12,998 nt of DNA from Campylobacteraceae bacterium. GTDB taxonomy: Bacteria; Campylobacterota; Campylobacteria; Campylobacterales; Sulfurovaceae. The stretch spans positions 1 through 12,998 of the forward strand of contig JALWLW010000092.1 of NCBI GenBank assembly GCA_027081065.1, in the 5' to 3' direction. The notes under the pieces are model-generated. The model saw only the letters and a program-made list of their open reading frames with translations. It had not been told where the DNA came from and ran no database searches. Below are positions 1-6,880 of the stretch, piece by piece; position 1 is the first letter of the stretch, and each line of letters starts with the position of its first letter. A program made the position numbers and the translations under genes.

Positions 1-323
1 TGTGATATATATAGTACAAAAAGAGAATGAATATTATTACCTTTAATAATATTTAAAATTTTTTCATTACTTTTTCTCAATGCTTCATTCTGAATATTAG
101 AAGAGACAAAAGGAACATTATTTTGAATTATTTTTTCAATAATATTAGAAGAACTATTATCAAGCTGACCAATAGCTTCATTTAATAAAGAACGTTTTAT
201 ATAATTTTCATATACCTCAATACTTTTATAAGTATTAATTAAAGCTATCAATAATACTATATATGCGAGTATAACATAAAAATAAATTTTGTTATTGTTA
301 AAAAAATTAAATCTATTCTGCAC
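1..323 (-). CDS. N-terminal part of a membrane-anchored sensor-like protein (partial, GTG start)
   Basis: An open frame of 107 codons runs leftward off the window edge. It contains no ATG at all, and the only supported start is a GTG at 321-323, preceded by the Shine-Dalgarno AGGAAG (328-333 on the minus strand) and, a few codons further up, by an in-frame TAA. The product begins with a short polar stretch, then one hydrophobic helix at about residues 11-31 (IYFYVILAYIVLLIALI), then a polar, helix-rich segment that would lie in the periplasm. This is the usual N-terminal layout of histidine kinases, diguanylate cyclases or chemoreceptors with an extracytoplasmic sensor domain, but the catalytic part lies outside the window, so the class cannot be decided. 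It lies 112 bases behind the exported-protein gene at 436-867 in the same direction, and the two probably work together. Confidence 0.6.
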   Translation of the reverse strand, partial: MQNRFNFFNNNKIYFYVILAYIVLLIALINTYKSIEVYENYIKRSLLNEAIGQLDNSSSNIIEKIIQNNVPFVSSNIQNEALRKSNEKILNIIKGNNIHSLFVLYIS

Positions 324-435
324 AATTCTTCCTGTTTAGTATTATGTATCACTTATTCTAACATAAGAATGTGCCTAATTGTGAATATTAAATACTTTAA
401 ATATATTTAGATTAAGAAAAGTAGTCTTCTAAAGA

Positions 436-867
436 TTATTTTAAACTTTTAAAAAGTGCTACTGGATTTAATTGCCATTGTTGTATTAGATGCTTATCAA
501 ATCCCTTTGAGAGTCTTAATCCATATATATTTAAGCGTTCTTTCACAAAAACAATTTGTGTTCTTCCCTTTCTAAGATAAATAGCACCAATACTATTTTT
601 ATGCAACTTTAATGCTTTATATGAGTTCACAATAATTGCTTTATTGCTAGGTATTTCTTTAGGAAATAAAATAATATCTGCTTTTTGAATGGACGTTACT
701 TTAACTCCAACCTGTAAATTAAAGTTAGAATTAGCATTATAGAAACTTACTGGTCGTTGTGCTTTGATTCCCAAAAGTGTTTTATTTACTTTTGCCACAT
801 TAAGCTCAGCAAACAAAAACATTGGTAAAATCAATAAAATCAATAAAATCAATAATCTTTTTACCAT
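436..867 (-). CDS. small exported (periplasmic) protein of unknown function
   Basis: The 143-residue product starts with a clear Sec signal peptide: MVKR, a leucine/isoleucine core (residues 5-18) and a probable cleavage site after FLFA (residue 20). The mature part of about 123 residues has alternating beta and alpha character (ADIILFP, KAIIVNSYKALK, IGAIYLRKGRTQIVFVKERL), resembling a small periplasmic binding-type fold. I do not recognise a named family. The start is supported by an AAGGA box at 875-879 on the minus strand. The downstream gene in the same direction is a membrane protein with a periplasmic segment, so a role as ligand-binding or signalling partner of that sensor is plausible, but this is inference from position only. 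Confidence 0.7.
   Translation of the reverse strand: MVKRLLILLILLILPMFLFAELNVAKVNKTLLGIKAQRPVSFYNANSNFNLQVGVKVTSIQKADIILFPKEIPSNKAIIVNSYKALKLHKNSIGAIYLRKGRTQIVFVKERLNIYGLRLSKGFDKHLIQQWQLNPVALFKSLK
829..855 (-). repeat. three perfect 9-bp tandem repeats inside a signal peptide
   Basis: On the coding strand TTATTGATT occurs three times in a row, encoding LLI-LLI-LLI in the hydrophobic core of the signal peptide of the 436-867 gene. Gain or loss of a unit stays in frame and would lengthen or shorten the hydrophobic core by three residues. Confidence 0.85.
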
Positions 868-920
868 AATCTAATCCTTTCTTATATTTATATAAATAAT
901 ACAATAAAACGTCATAAAAC

Positions 921-926
921 ATTATA
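921..926 (-). promoter_or_regulatory. candidate -10 box for the 436-867 gene
   Basis: The minus strand reads TATAAT here, about 54 bases before the ATG and in a very AT-rich stretch. No -35 box at the right distance is evident. AT-rich DNA yields such hexamers by chance, so confidence is limited. Confidence 0.35.
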
Positions 927-985
927 AAATATAAATATTACAATATTTACTAAAGAAATTATAAATAATTAAAAAGTAATTTTTT

Positions 986-994
986 TGCTATACT
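986..994 (+). promoter_or_regulatory. extended -10 promoter of trpS
   Basis: TG-C-TATACT forms an extended -10 element behind a run of T residues, the usual sigma70 promoter form in Campylobacterota. Transcription would start near 1001, leaving a leader of about 20 bases that holds the AAGGA ribosome-binding site at 1010-1014. Confidence 0.55.
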
Positions 995-1019
995 TACACT
1001 ATTATTTTCAAGGATAAAC

Positions 1020-1985
1020 ATGCGTGTACTAACAGGAATTCAAGCCTCAGGAAAACTTCATATTGGGAACTATTTTGGAGCGATGAAACCCATGATTGAA
1101 CTTCAAGAAAAAGAAGAGCTTTTTACTTTTATTGCCAATTATCATTCACTTACAACCTCAAAAGATGCTAAGCTTCTTAGAGAGTTAACTTTTGATGCAG
1201 CAGTCGACTATTTGTCTTTAGGCATTGATCCAGAGAAAACAACTTTTTGGGTACAGAGTGATGTACCACAAGTACTTGAACTTTACTGGATACTCTCTAA
1301 GTTTACTCCAATGGGTCTACTCGAACGAGCCCATTCATACAAAGACAAAGTAGCTAAAGGTATTACAGCAAACCATGCACTCTTTTCATACCCTGTGCTT
1401 ATGGCTGCTGACATTTTACTTTTAGATACCCAAAAAGTACCTGTAGGAAAAGACCAAATTCAACACGTTGAGATGACACGAGATATTGCTACGAAATTTA
1501 ACAATAAATATGGAGAGATTTTTACTTTACCTGAACATGTAGTGAACGAAGAAGTTGCTACTATTCCTGGAATAGATGGACAAAAGATGTCAAAGTCATA
1601 TGACAATGCCATTGATATTTTTATGGAGACAGAGAAAAAATTACAAAAGCGTTGTAACAAAATTTTGAGTTCATCAACTCCATTGGGTGAGCCTTTAGAG
1701 TCTGAGGGTTGTCATATTTATAACATCGCGTCACTCTTTTTAGATAACAAAGGACGACTTGATCTGCAAGAACGTTACAAAACAGGTGAAGAGGGTTACG
1801 GTCACTTTAAAAAATATCTCAAAGAGCTTATTTGGGAAGAGTTTGCTGAGGCTAGAGAAAAACGTGAAATGTACTTAGCTAACCCTGACTTAGTAAGAGA
1901 TATTTTAAATGAAGGTGCTAAGAAAATGAGAATTATTGCTGATGCAAAAATGACCCAAGTTCGTGAAGCTGTTGGGATTTTATAG
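1020..1985 (+). CDS. trpS: tryptophanyl-tRNA synthetase
   Basis: This is a class I aminoacyl-tRNA synthetase that activates tryptophan with ATP and loads it on tRNA-Trp in the cytoplasm. The 321 residues match the normal length of bacterial TrpRS. The HIGH-type motif is seen as GKLHIGN (residues 11-17), the conserved ATP/tryptophan-site segment VPVGKDQIQHVEMTRDIA at about 141-158, and the KMSKS loop at 189-193. The start is fixed by an AAGGA box six bases upstream and an extended -10 box. The gene stands alone on the plus strand and meets murI tail to tail: the TTA Leu codon at 1980-1982 is at the same time the TAA stop of murI on the other strand. No terminator hairpin separates them. Confidence 0.97.
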   Translation: MRVLTGIQASGKLHIGNYFGAMKPMIELQEKEELFTFIANYHSLTTSKDAKLLRELTFDAAVDYLSLGIDPEKTTFWVQSDVPQVLELYWILSKFTPMGLLERAHSYKDKVAKGITANHALFSYPVLMAADILLLDTQKVPVGKDQIQHVEMTRDIATKFNNKYGEIFTLPEHVVNEEVATIPGIDGQKMSKSYDNAIDIFMETEKKLQKRCNKILSSSTPLGEPLESEGCHIYNIASLFLDNKGRLDLQERYKTGEEGYGHFKKYLKELIWEEFAEAREKREMYLANPDLVRDILNEGAKKMRIIADAKMTQVREAVGIL

Positions 1986-2717
1986 CCATTTATCAGCTAT
2001 TTTTCTTAACCCAGCCACATTATCAGAAGCAAATATTTTTAAATTTGCTTCTTCCTCTTTTTCAGACAATTCATACTTCTTTTCCAAATACTCAACAATC
2101 GCTTCACCCGAATGAATCAACAGAGGTTTACTTTTAAAATAACGCTGTAATTGTTCTCCAATAAGAGGAAAATGGGTACAACCCAAAATAATTGCTTTAG
2201 GCTCTTCTATCTCTAAAAAATAATGCTCCATCGTTGCTTCCAAAAGCTTTCCTTCAAAAATACCCTCTTCAACTAATGGTACAAAAAGCCCTGTTTGTAA
2301 CGAAGTAATATTTGTATGCCCTAATTTTTCAAGTGCAACTTCATAACGCCCCGAACTAATGGTGGCACGTGTTGCCATAATTAAGATATTATCATCTTTA
2401 GCCAACTTTGAATTTTCAATCGCCAATACCCCTGGTTCTATTACACCCAATACAGGGTAGCTACTTTGTGCATTCATCTCCTCTAACGCGTAAGCTGAGA
2501 CTGTATTACAAGCTGTAATTAACAAATCAATGTCAAAGTTATTAAAAAATTCCAAAGCTTCAAGGGAGTAACGAATAATGGTATTTTGGTCTTTTGGACC
2601 ATAAGGAACACGAGCTGTGTCCCCATAGTAGATAATTTCATCAAAAAGATTATGAACAAGAAGAGATTTAACAACGCTAAGACCCCCTGCTCCTGAGTCA
2701 AAAACGCCTATTTTCAT
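1980..2717 (-). CDS. murI: glutamate racemase
   Basis: MurI converts L-glutamate to D-glutamate for peptidoglycan precursor synthesis in the cytoplasm, without cofactor. The 245 residues are close to the H. pylori enzyme. The substrate-binding start FDSGAGG (residues 6-12, with D7 and S8), ARVPYG (35-40), the first catalytic cysteine in ACNT (C70) and the second in GCTHFP (C180, H182) are all present. The gene lies 21 bases behind rho in the same direction, and the same rho-murI neighbourhood is known from H. pylori. No convincing Shine-Dalgarno is visible before its ATG, so translation may depend on ribosomes finishing rho. Its last six bases overlap the end of trpS. Confidence 0.96.
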   Translation of the reverse strand: MKIGVFDSGAGGLSVVKSLLVHNLFDEIIYYGDTARVPYGPKDQNTIIRYSLEALEFFNNFDIDLLITACNTVSAYALEEMNAQSSYPVLGVIEPGVLAIENSKLAKDDNILIMATRATISSGRYEVALEKLGHTNITSLQTGLFVPLVEEGIFEGKLLEATMEHYFLEIEEPKAIILGCTHFPLIGEQLQRYFKSKPLLIHSGEAIVEYLEKKYELSEKEEEANLKIFASDNVAGLRKIADKWL

Positions 2718-2738
2718 ATTATATTAGTGCAGGAAGTA

Positions 2739-4061
2739 TTATTCATTCATCATTGCTAAGAACTCTGCATTGTTCTTAGTTTTATTCATTTTAGAGAAAA
2801 GGAATTTTAGTCCCTCGACATCTTCCATATTTTGCATTGCATTTCGAATTGCCCAAACTTTTCTCAAATCTTCTTCATCTACCATAAGTTCTTCTTTTCT
2901 TGTACCTGACTTAGTTACATCAATAGCAGGGTAAATTCTACGTTCTGAGACATAACGGTTAAGTACAACCTCTGAGTTACCCGTACCTTTAAACTCTTCA
3001 AAAATCACTTCATCCATTCTACTTCCAGTATCAATTAACGCTGTAGCAATAATAGTTAAAGATCCCCCCTCTTCAATGTTTCTCGCAGCCCCAAAGAAAC
3101 GTTTTGGTTTATGTAAGGCATTAGCATCAACCCCACCAGAGAGTACTTTACCAGAACTTGGTGTTACTGTATTGTATGCACGTGCAAGTCGTGTAATGGA
3201 ATCTAGTAAAATAATAACATCTCTACCCGATTCAACACGTCTTTTTGCTTTTTCAATTACCATTTCAGCTGTTCTCACATGGTTTTGTGCAGGTAAATCA
3301 AAAGTTGAAGAGTAAACTTCAGCTCTAACTGAACGCTGCATGTCTGTTACCTCTTCTGGTCGTTCATCTACCAAAAGAACCATCAATGATGCATCTGGAT
3401 TATTATGAGTAATTCCATGAGCTAACTCTTTAAGAAGTTCTGTTTTACCAGTTCTTGGAGGTGCAACAATTAATGCTCTTTGCCCCTTACCAATTGGACA
3501 GAAAAGATCAAGTACTCTTCCTGTAAGTTTTGAAGGGTTATATTCAAGTTTGAGTTGTTCTAAGGCATAAAGTGGCGTTAGGTTATCAAAAAGAGGTCTT
3601 TTTTTCGACTCTTCTGGTGGTAAGTAATTAATCGCTTCAATTTTAAGTAGAGCATAGTATTTCTCTTGATCTTTAGGTTGCCTAACTTGACCCGTTACAA
3701 CATCACCATTTCTAAGAGCAAAACGTTTAATTTGAGTACCACTAACATAAGTATCATTCTGAGAGTTTGCAAAATTTCCATCTTCACTCCGTAAAAAACC
3801 ATAACCATCATTCATCACTTCTAAAATACCCGTAAACAAGATGAAGCCACCTTGACTTACCTGAGACTTTAAAATTTCAAATATAAGGTCTTTTCTTTTA
3901 AATTCATTGGGATTTTCAACACGCTCTTTTAAGGCAATTGCAACCAAATTCTCTAATGGCTCTTTTTGTAAATCTTCTACCTTATAACCTTTAACGGGTA
4001 CATGTGTTCTATTATTATTTTTCTTACTATTGTTATTCTTTTTGGGTTGTTGTTCGCTCAT
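2739..4061 (-). CDS. rho: transcription termination factor Rho
   Basis: Rho is the hexameric RNA helicase that ends transcription of unstructured, untranslated RNA. The 440-residue product has an Asn/Lys-rich N-terminus (about 1-25), a helical Rho-N segment (about 28-70), a cold-shock-type RNA-binding domain (DGYGFLR at 85-91) and the RecA-type motor. The motor shows Walker A PPRTGKTE (201-208), [12 protein letters not shown] with the catalytic Glu (230-241), Walker [16 protein letters not shown] (283-297), the Q-loop region [19 protein letters not shown] (306-324) and the Arg-rich C-terminal part [19 protein letters not shown] (344-362). The ATG has a good AAGAGGA box at 4065-4071. It is the first gene of a rho-murI operon. 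Confidence 0.98.
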   Translation of the reverse strand: MSEQQPKKNNNSKKNNNRTHVPVKGYKVEDLQKEPLENLVAIALKERVENPNEFKRKDLIFEILKSQVSQGGFILFTGILEVMNDGYGFLRSEDGNFANSQNDTYVSGTQIKRFALRNGDVVTGQVRQPKDQEKYYALLKIEAINYLPPEESKKRPLFDNLTPLYALEQLKLEYNPSKLTGRVLDLFCPIGKGQRALIVAPPRTGKTELLKELAHGITHNNPDASLMVLLVDERPEEVTDMQRSVRAEVYSSTFDLPAQNHVRTAEMVIEKAKRRVESGRDVIILLDSITRLARAYNTVTPSSGKVLSGGVDANALHKPKRFFGAARNIEEGGSLTIIATALIDTGSRMDEVIFEEFKGTGNSEVVLNRYVSERRIYPAIDVTKSGTRKEELMVDEEDLRKVWAIRNAMQNMEDVEGLKFLFSKMNKTKNNAEFLAMMNE

Positions 4062-4111
4062 GAGTCCTCTTGAAAGCTGTTTGGGGATTTTATAGTTTTT
4101 GTAGTTTTGTC

Positions 4112-4117
4112 ATTATA
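4112..4117 (-). promoter_or_regulatory. candidate -10 box of the rho-murI operon
   Basis: The minus strand reads TTGATTATAATG; TATAAT lies about 50 bases before the rho ATG, in the only gap (74 bases) upstream of it. The octamer ATTATAAT is self-complementary, so the hexamer appears on both strands; only the minus strand has a gene at the right distance. Confidence 0.45.
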
Positions 4118-4135
4118 ATCAACTTATGGTTAAAT

Positions 4136-4537
4136 TTAGCCAAAAACAGAAACAATTGCCATATATAACAACGGAACATACACAAACAGAGCTAAAATTT
4201 TCATAGAATAAGTTAATTTCATACTCATCATCTTTTCAAGCTCACTATCCATCTGTGCCAAATAATGTCGCTGCCGAATCAATTCTATCTTAAAAAAGAT
4301 ATCAAACATTTTTAGAACAAGAATTGTAACTCCATAAAAATTAAAAGCATCAAAGTAGAGCAATACCCCTAAAACAAAATAGAGTGTAGGATGCACTAAA
4401 AAGAAAAGAAATATAGAGTGTTTATAATAGCTAAAAAGTTTATCAACTAATTGGGCTAATGTTTCAGCTCTATGCAGATAAATTTCTAATAATTCTAACA
4501 CAATCATAGCGAAAATGAATTGTAGTAATATGTCCAT
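4136..4537 (-). CDS. small four-helix integral membrane protein, unknown function
   Basis: The 133-residue product is strongly hydrophobic, with four likely membrane helices at about residues 2-20, 41-62, 66-84 and 109-131, and a charged cytosolic-type loop (about 85-108, KIELIRQRHYLAQMDSELEKMM) between the third and fourth. I do not recognise the family and see no catalytic motif. The gene lies just upstream of rho in the same direction, but a candidate rho promoter sits between them, so they need not be co-transcribed. No clear Shine-Dalgarno precedes the ATG at 4535-4537. The HAD gene at 4590 diverges from it across only 52 bases. Confidence 0.7.
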   Translation of the reverse strand: MDILLQFIFAMIVLELLEIYLHRAETLAQLVDKLFSYYKHSIFLFFLVHPTLYFVLGVLLYFDAFNFYGVTILVLKMFDIFFKIELIRQRHYLAQMDSELEKMMSMKLTYSMKILALFVYVPLLYMAIVSVFG

Positions 4538-4562
4538 GGCAAAAGTTTAGCAAACTCTTAGC

Positions 4563-4568
4563 TATAAT
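4563..4568 (+). promoter_or_regulatory. candidate -10 box of the HAD hydrolase gene
   Basis: AGCTATAATGC contains a perfect TATAAT 21 bases before the ATG at 4590, within the 52-base divergent gap. The implied leader is short, about 15 bases, with only a weak ribosome-binding site (AAAGAT). Confidence 0.5.
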
Positions 4569-4589
4569 GCTCTTTAAAAAAGATACTTA

Positions 4590-5423
4590 ATGCAAAAACT
4601 TTTTATTACCGACTTAGACCATACTTTTTTACACAGTAACCAAACTGTTAGTCAATTTTCAAAAAATATTTGGAATAACAAAGCAGATTATGCCATGCTT
4701 TCGATTGCCACTGCTAGAAGCTTTGCTAAGGCAAATGAGTTTTTACAAGAGCTTAAACTAAATTTTCCTCTAATTACTTTAGATGGGGCAATGGTCGCAA
4801 ATAGAGAGAAAAAACTTATTGATTTAAATGTCTTAAACCAAGAGATTGGCGATGCTATCATAGAGGAGAGTAAAAAATTTGATATATCTCCTTATGTTAT
4901 AGCACTTTCTGACCATAAAAGCTTAGATGAAACTTTTGAAATTCCCCCCAAACTTAATTACTATCAAGAGCGTCTAATTAAGGAGTCCTATACTTTAGAT
5001 AAACGTCTCTCTTATGTAAAAGAGATTAGAGGGGCAAAAGATACACTCAAACTTGTTTATATGGGTGAAGAGAAAGTCCTACGACCTTTAGCCAATCAAC
5101 TCTTAAAAATTTTTGGTAAAGCCATTGAAATTAAATTAGCTCCAGAAAACTACATGAACTGCTACTTCTTAACTATTTTACATCCATTAAGTGATAAAGC
5201 TCATGCTTTAGAAAAAGTACATGAGTATTTAAACATTGAAGCAAAAGAGACAACGGTATTTGGTGATGGGTTGAATGATATTGGTATGTTTAAATTAGCA
5301 GGAACAGCCGTTGCTGTTAATAATGCTCTTCCCAAAGTAAAAGAAGAGGCTAGTATTGTTTTAAACGAAAGTAATGATCAAGATGCTGTAGCAAAGTATT
5401 TAGAAAAACATATTAAAAGTTAA
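4590..5423 (+). CDS. Cof-type HAD-IIB family phosphatase
   Basis: This is a haloacid-dehalogenase superfamily hydrolase with a type IIB cap, a group that mostly dephosphorylates sugar phosphates and other small phosphorylated metabolites in the cytoplasm. All four HAD motifs are visible in the 277 residues: the nucleophile motif DLDHT (D8 and D10), the Thr motif SIATARS (38-44), the motif III lysine in LSDKAHAL (K203), and the metal-binding GDGLND (225-230, D226 and D230). The cap occupies roughly residues 80-185. The substrate cannot be told from the sequence. Its 3' end overlaps the convergent response-regulator gene by 11 bases. The MurNAc-recycling cluster nearby lacks a recognisable phosphatase, but known MupP belongs to another HAD subclass. 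Confidence 0.88.
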   Translation: MQKLFITDLDHTFLHSNQTVSQFSKNIWNNKADYAMLSIATARSFAKANEFLQELKLNFPLITLDGAMVANREKKLIDLNVLNQEIGDAIIEESKKFDISPYVIALSDHKSLDETFEIPPKLNYYQERLIKESYTLDKRLSYVKEIRGAKDTLKLVYMGEEKVLRPLANQLLKIFGKAIEIKLAPENYMNCYFLTILHPLSDKAHALEKVHEYLNIEAKETTVFGDGLNDIGMFKLAGTAVAVNNALPKVKEEASIVLNESNDQDAVAKYLEKHIKS

Positions 5424-6090
5424 TCTTATAGCCTACACCATATTGATTTTTAATAAGTTCTGTCGGTATTTTTTTACGTAAATTTTTTACCAATGTCCTA
5501 ATAGATGAATTGGTAATAACTTTATCAAACTCATCACCCCATACATAAAAGAAGATTTCATCATCAGAACAAGGTGTCCCAGCTTTTTCTACTAAAAGCT
5601 CAAAGAGTTTTAATTCTCGTTTTGTTAAAAATATTGACTCATCATTATGAAAAAGAGTTTTACTTTTATTATCCCATGAACAATCACAAGGTAAAGGGAT
5701 AGATCGTCCTCCATCTACCTTTTTAGAAACCTTCTGCAATGCACCCATAAGATCTGAACGTAAAACTGGTTTAATTAAGTAAGAAGAGAAATTCAAATCA
5801 ACAATATCGAGTAATATTTCCCTATCTGAATGTGCTGTTAATGCAATCATAGGTACACTATCATTTTCTTCACGAATCTTTCTAGCCAAGACAATACCAC
5901 TCATCTTAGGAATCAGTAGATCCATGATGATTAAATGAATTTTATTCTCTTTATAGATGTTATAAGCCTCTTCTCCATCTCTAGCGATAAATACTTCTTT
6001 ACAACACTCTTCTAAAAAGTATGAATATTTATCAATTATTGTCTCTTCATCTTCGACATATAGTATATTTAAATTTTTTAATATCTTCAC
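5413..6090 (-). CDS. OmpR/PhoB-family response regulator (orphan, GTG start)
   Basis: The 225-residue product is a two-component response regulator that should bind DNA when phosphorylated. The receiver domain (about 5-122) shows the acidic pocket E13/D14, the phosphoacceptor D57 (IIMDLLIPKMSG), the switch T85 and the conserved K107 in IKP. The C-terminal winged helix (about 133-225) has LTKRELKLFELL and the recognition-helix region NSSIRTLVKNLRKKI, ending with the wing GVGYKI. The start codon is GTG at 6088-6090, with a strong GGAAGGG box at 6096-6102 and an in-frame TAA shortly upstream, so no ATG start is available. No histidine kinase gene is adjacent. An 18-bp imperfect dyad lies just upstream and could be its operator or leader hairpin. 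Confidence 0.93.
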   Translation of the reverse strand: MKILKNLNILYVEDEETIIDKYSYFLEECCKEVFIARDGEEAYNIYKENKIHLIIMDLLIPKMSGIVLARKIREENDSVPMIALTAHSDREILLDIVDLNFSSYLIKPVLRSDLMGALQKVSKKVDGGRSIPLPCDCSWDNKSKTLFHNDESIFLTKRELKLFELLVEKAGTPCSDDEIFFYVWGDEFDKVITNSSIRTLVKNLRKKIPTELIKNQYGVGYKINF

Positions 6091-6107
6091 ACTTGCCCTT
6101 CCGTTTT

Positions 6108-6150
6108 AATTACGCTTATAGTTACATAATAATGTGAACTAAGCGTGATT
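6108..6150. repeat. imperfect inverted repeat upstream of the response regulator
   Basis: The left arm (6108-6127) and right arm (6132-6150) pair as AATTACGCTTA with TAAGCGTGATT (one G-T mismatch/wobble), then GTT with AAC and ACAT with ATGT, with a 2-base bulge on the left and a 1-base bulge on the right, around the loop AATA. It lies 18-60 bases before the GTG start of the response regulator. It can be a protein-binding dyad or, if transcribed, a leader hairpin. Confidence 0.7.
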
Positions 6151-6159
6151 ATTTTAATA

Positions 6160-6181
6160 AAAAATAATAACTGTTATTTTT
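6160..6181 (-). terminator. weak AT-only stem-loop behind murU, possible terminator
   Basis: AAAAATAA (6160-6167) and TTATTTTT (6174-6181) are inverted repeats around a 6-base loop. On the minus strand the stem ends in a T run, and it lies 29 bases after the murU stop. The stem has no G-C pairs, so it would be a poor terminator; Rho may do the job. Confidence 0.3.
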
Positions 6182-6210
6182 CTAAAGCTTATTTGTTACA
6201 GATACTCATC

Positions 6211-6864
6211 TTAACGATTATTTTTTAATATTTTATCTAAAATTTTTAAACGACTAACTGTCCCAATGTCATACCACTTTCCAGTATAATATTCTGTTGT
6301 TATACGATTTTTTTTAAAAGATTCAAATAGAAGGGGTGCTAAAGGAGACTTTCCATAGCTCACCCCCTCAAATAAACGTTTCGTATAATAGCCTATGCCT
6401 GAAAAGGTATATTTCTCCTCTGTTCCTCTTAAATAAAAATCCCCTTCTAAATTATGCTCTGGATTTTTAACCAATATTAAATGGGCTAAATTATCTTCTT
6501 CTAATTTAAAATCATTAACATAAGTATAGTCTGTCCAAACATCTCCATTAACCACTAAAAATGTTTCAGAAAGTAAAGGTAATGCCTTAACAATACCCCC
6601 TGCTGTCTCCAAAGCACCTTCATGTTGTTCATCTGAAAAAACAATGTTAACCCCATATTGTGAGCCATCACCTAAATAATCAATAATCTGTTCAGCTAAA
6701 TAAGCAACATTAATAACAATATCATTAAAACCTGCCTTTTTTAATTGTTCAATATGCCATACAATAAGAGGTTTTCTTCCTACTTCTAAAAGTGGTTTTG
6801 GGGTATGATTAGTAAGTGGTCTCATACGACTTCCTAACCCTGCTGCTAGAATCATTGCTGTCAT
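6211..6864 (-). CDS. murU: N-acetylmuramate alpha-1-phosphate uridylyltransferase
   Basis: MurU joins MurNAc-1-phosphate and UTP to UDP-MurNAc plus pyrophosphate, the last step of the cell-wall recycling bypass. The 217 residues form a single nucleotidyltransferase domain: the signature LAAGLGSRMRPLT (6-18), the PK pair (22-23), ALETAGGI (84-91), the metal-site segment NGDVWTD (106-112), SGIGYY (155-160) and the terminal GKWYDIGTVSRL (195-206). The length, without a C-terminal hexapeptide domain, and the VNGDVWTDY segment fit MurU rather than GlmU or RfbA-type enzymes. An AAGGGA box stands just upstream of the ATG, 16 bases behind the amgK stop. Clustering with amgK and anmK strongly supports the call. 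Confidence 0.88.
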   Translation of the reverse strand: MTAMILAAGLGSRMRPLTNHTPKPLLEVGRKPLIVWHIEQLKKAGFNDIVINVAYLAEQIIDYLGDGSQYGVNIVFSDEQHEGALETAGGIVKALPLLSETFLVVNGDVWTDYTYVNDFKLEEDNLAHLILVKNPEHNLEGDFYLRGTEEKYTFSGIGYYTKRLFEGVSYGKSPLAPLLFESFKKNRITTEYYTGKWYDIGTVSRLKILDKILKNNR

Positions 6865-6880
6865 TTTTTCCCTTTAATTA

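Noticed and set aside
868..985. Small RNA or riboswitch in the AT-rich gap before trpS
   Set aside because: No stable stem or conserved element such as a Trp leader or T-box is visible; the gap is explained by two divergent promoters.
3076..3315. 79-codon open frame opposite rho
   Set aside because: It lies entirely inside the well-supported rho gene on the other strand and has no ribosome-binding site or family resemblance.
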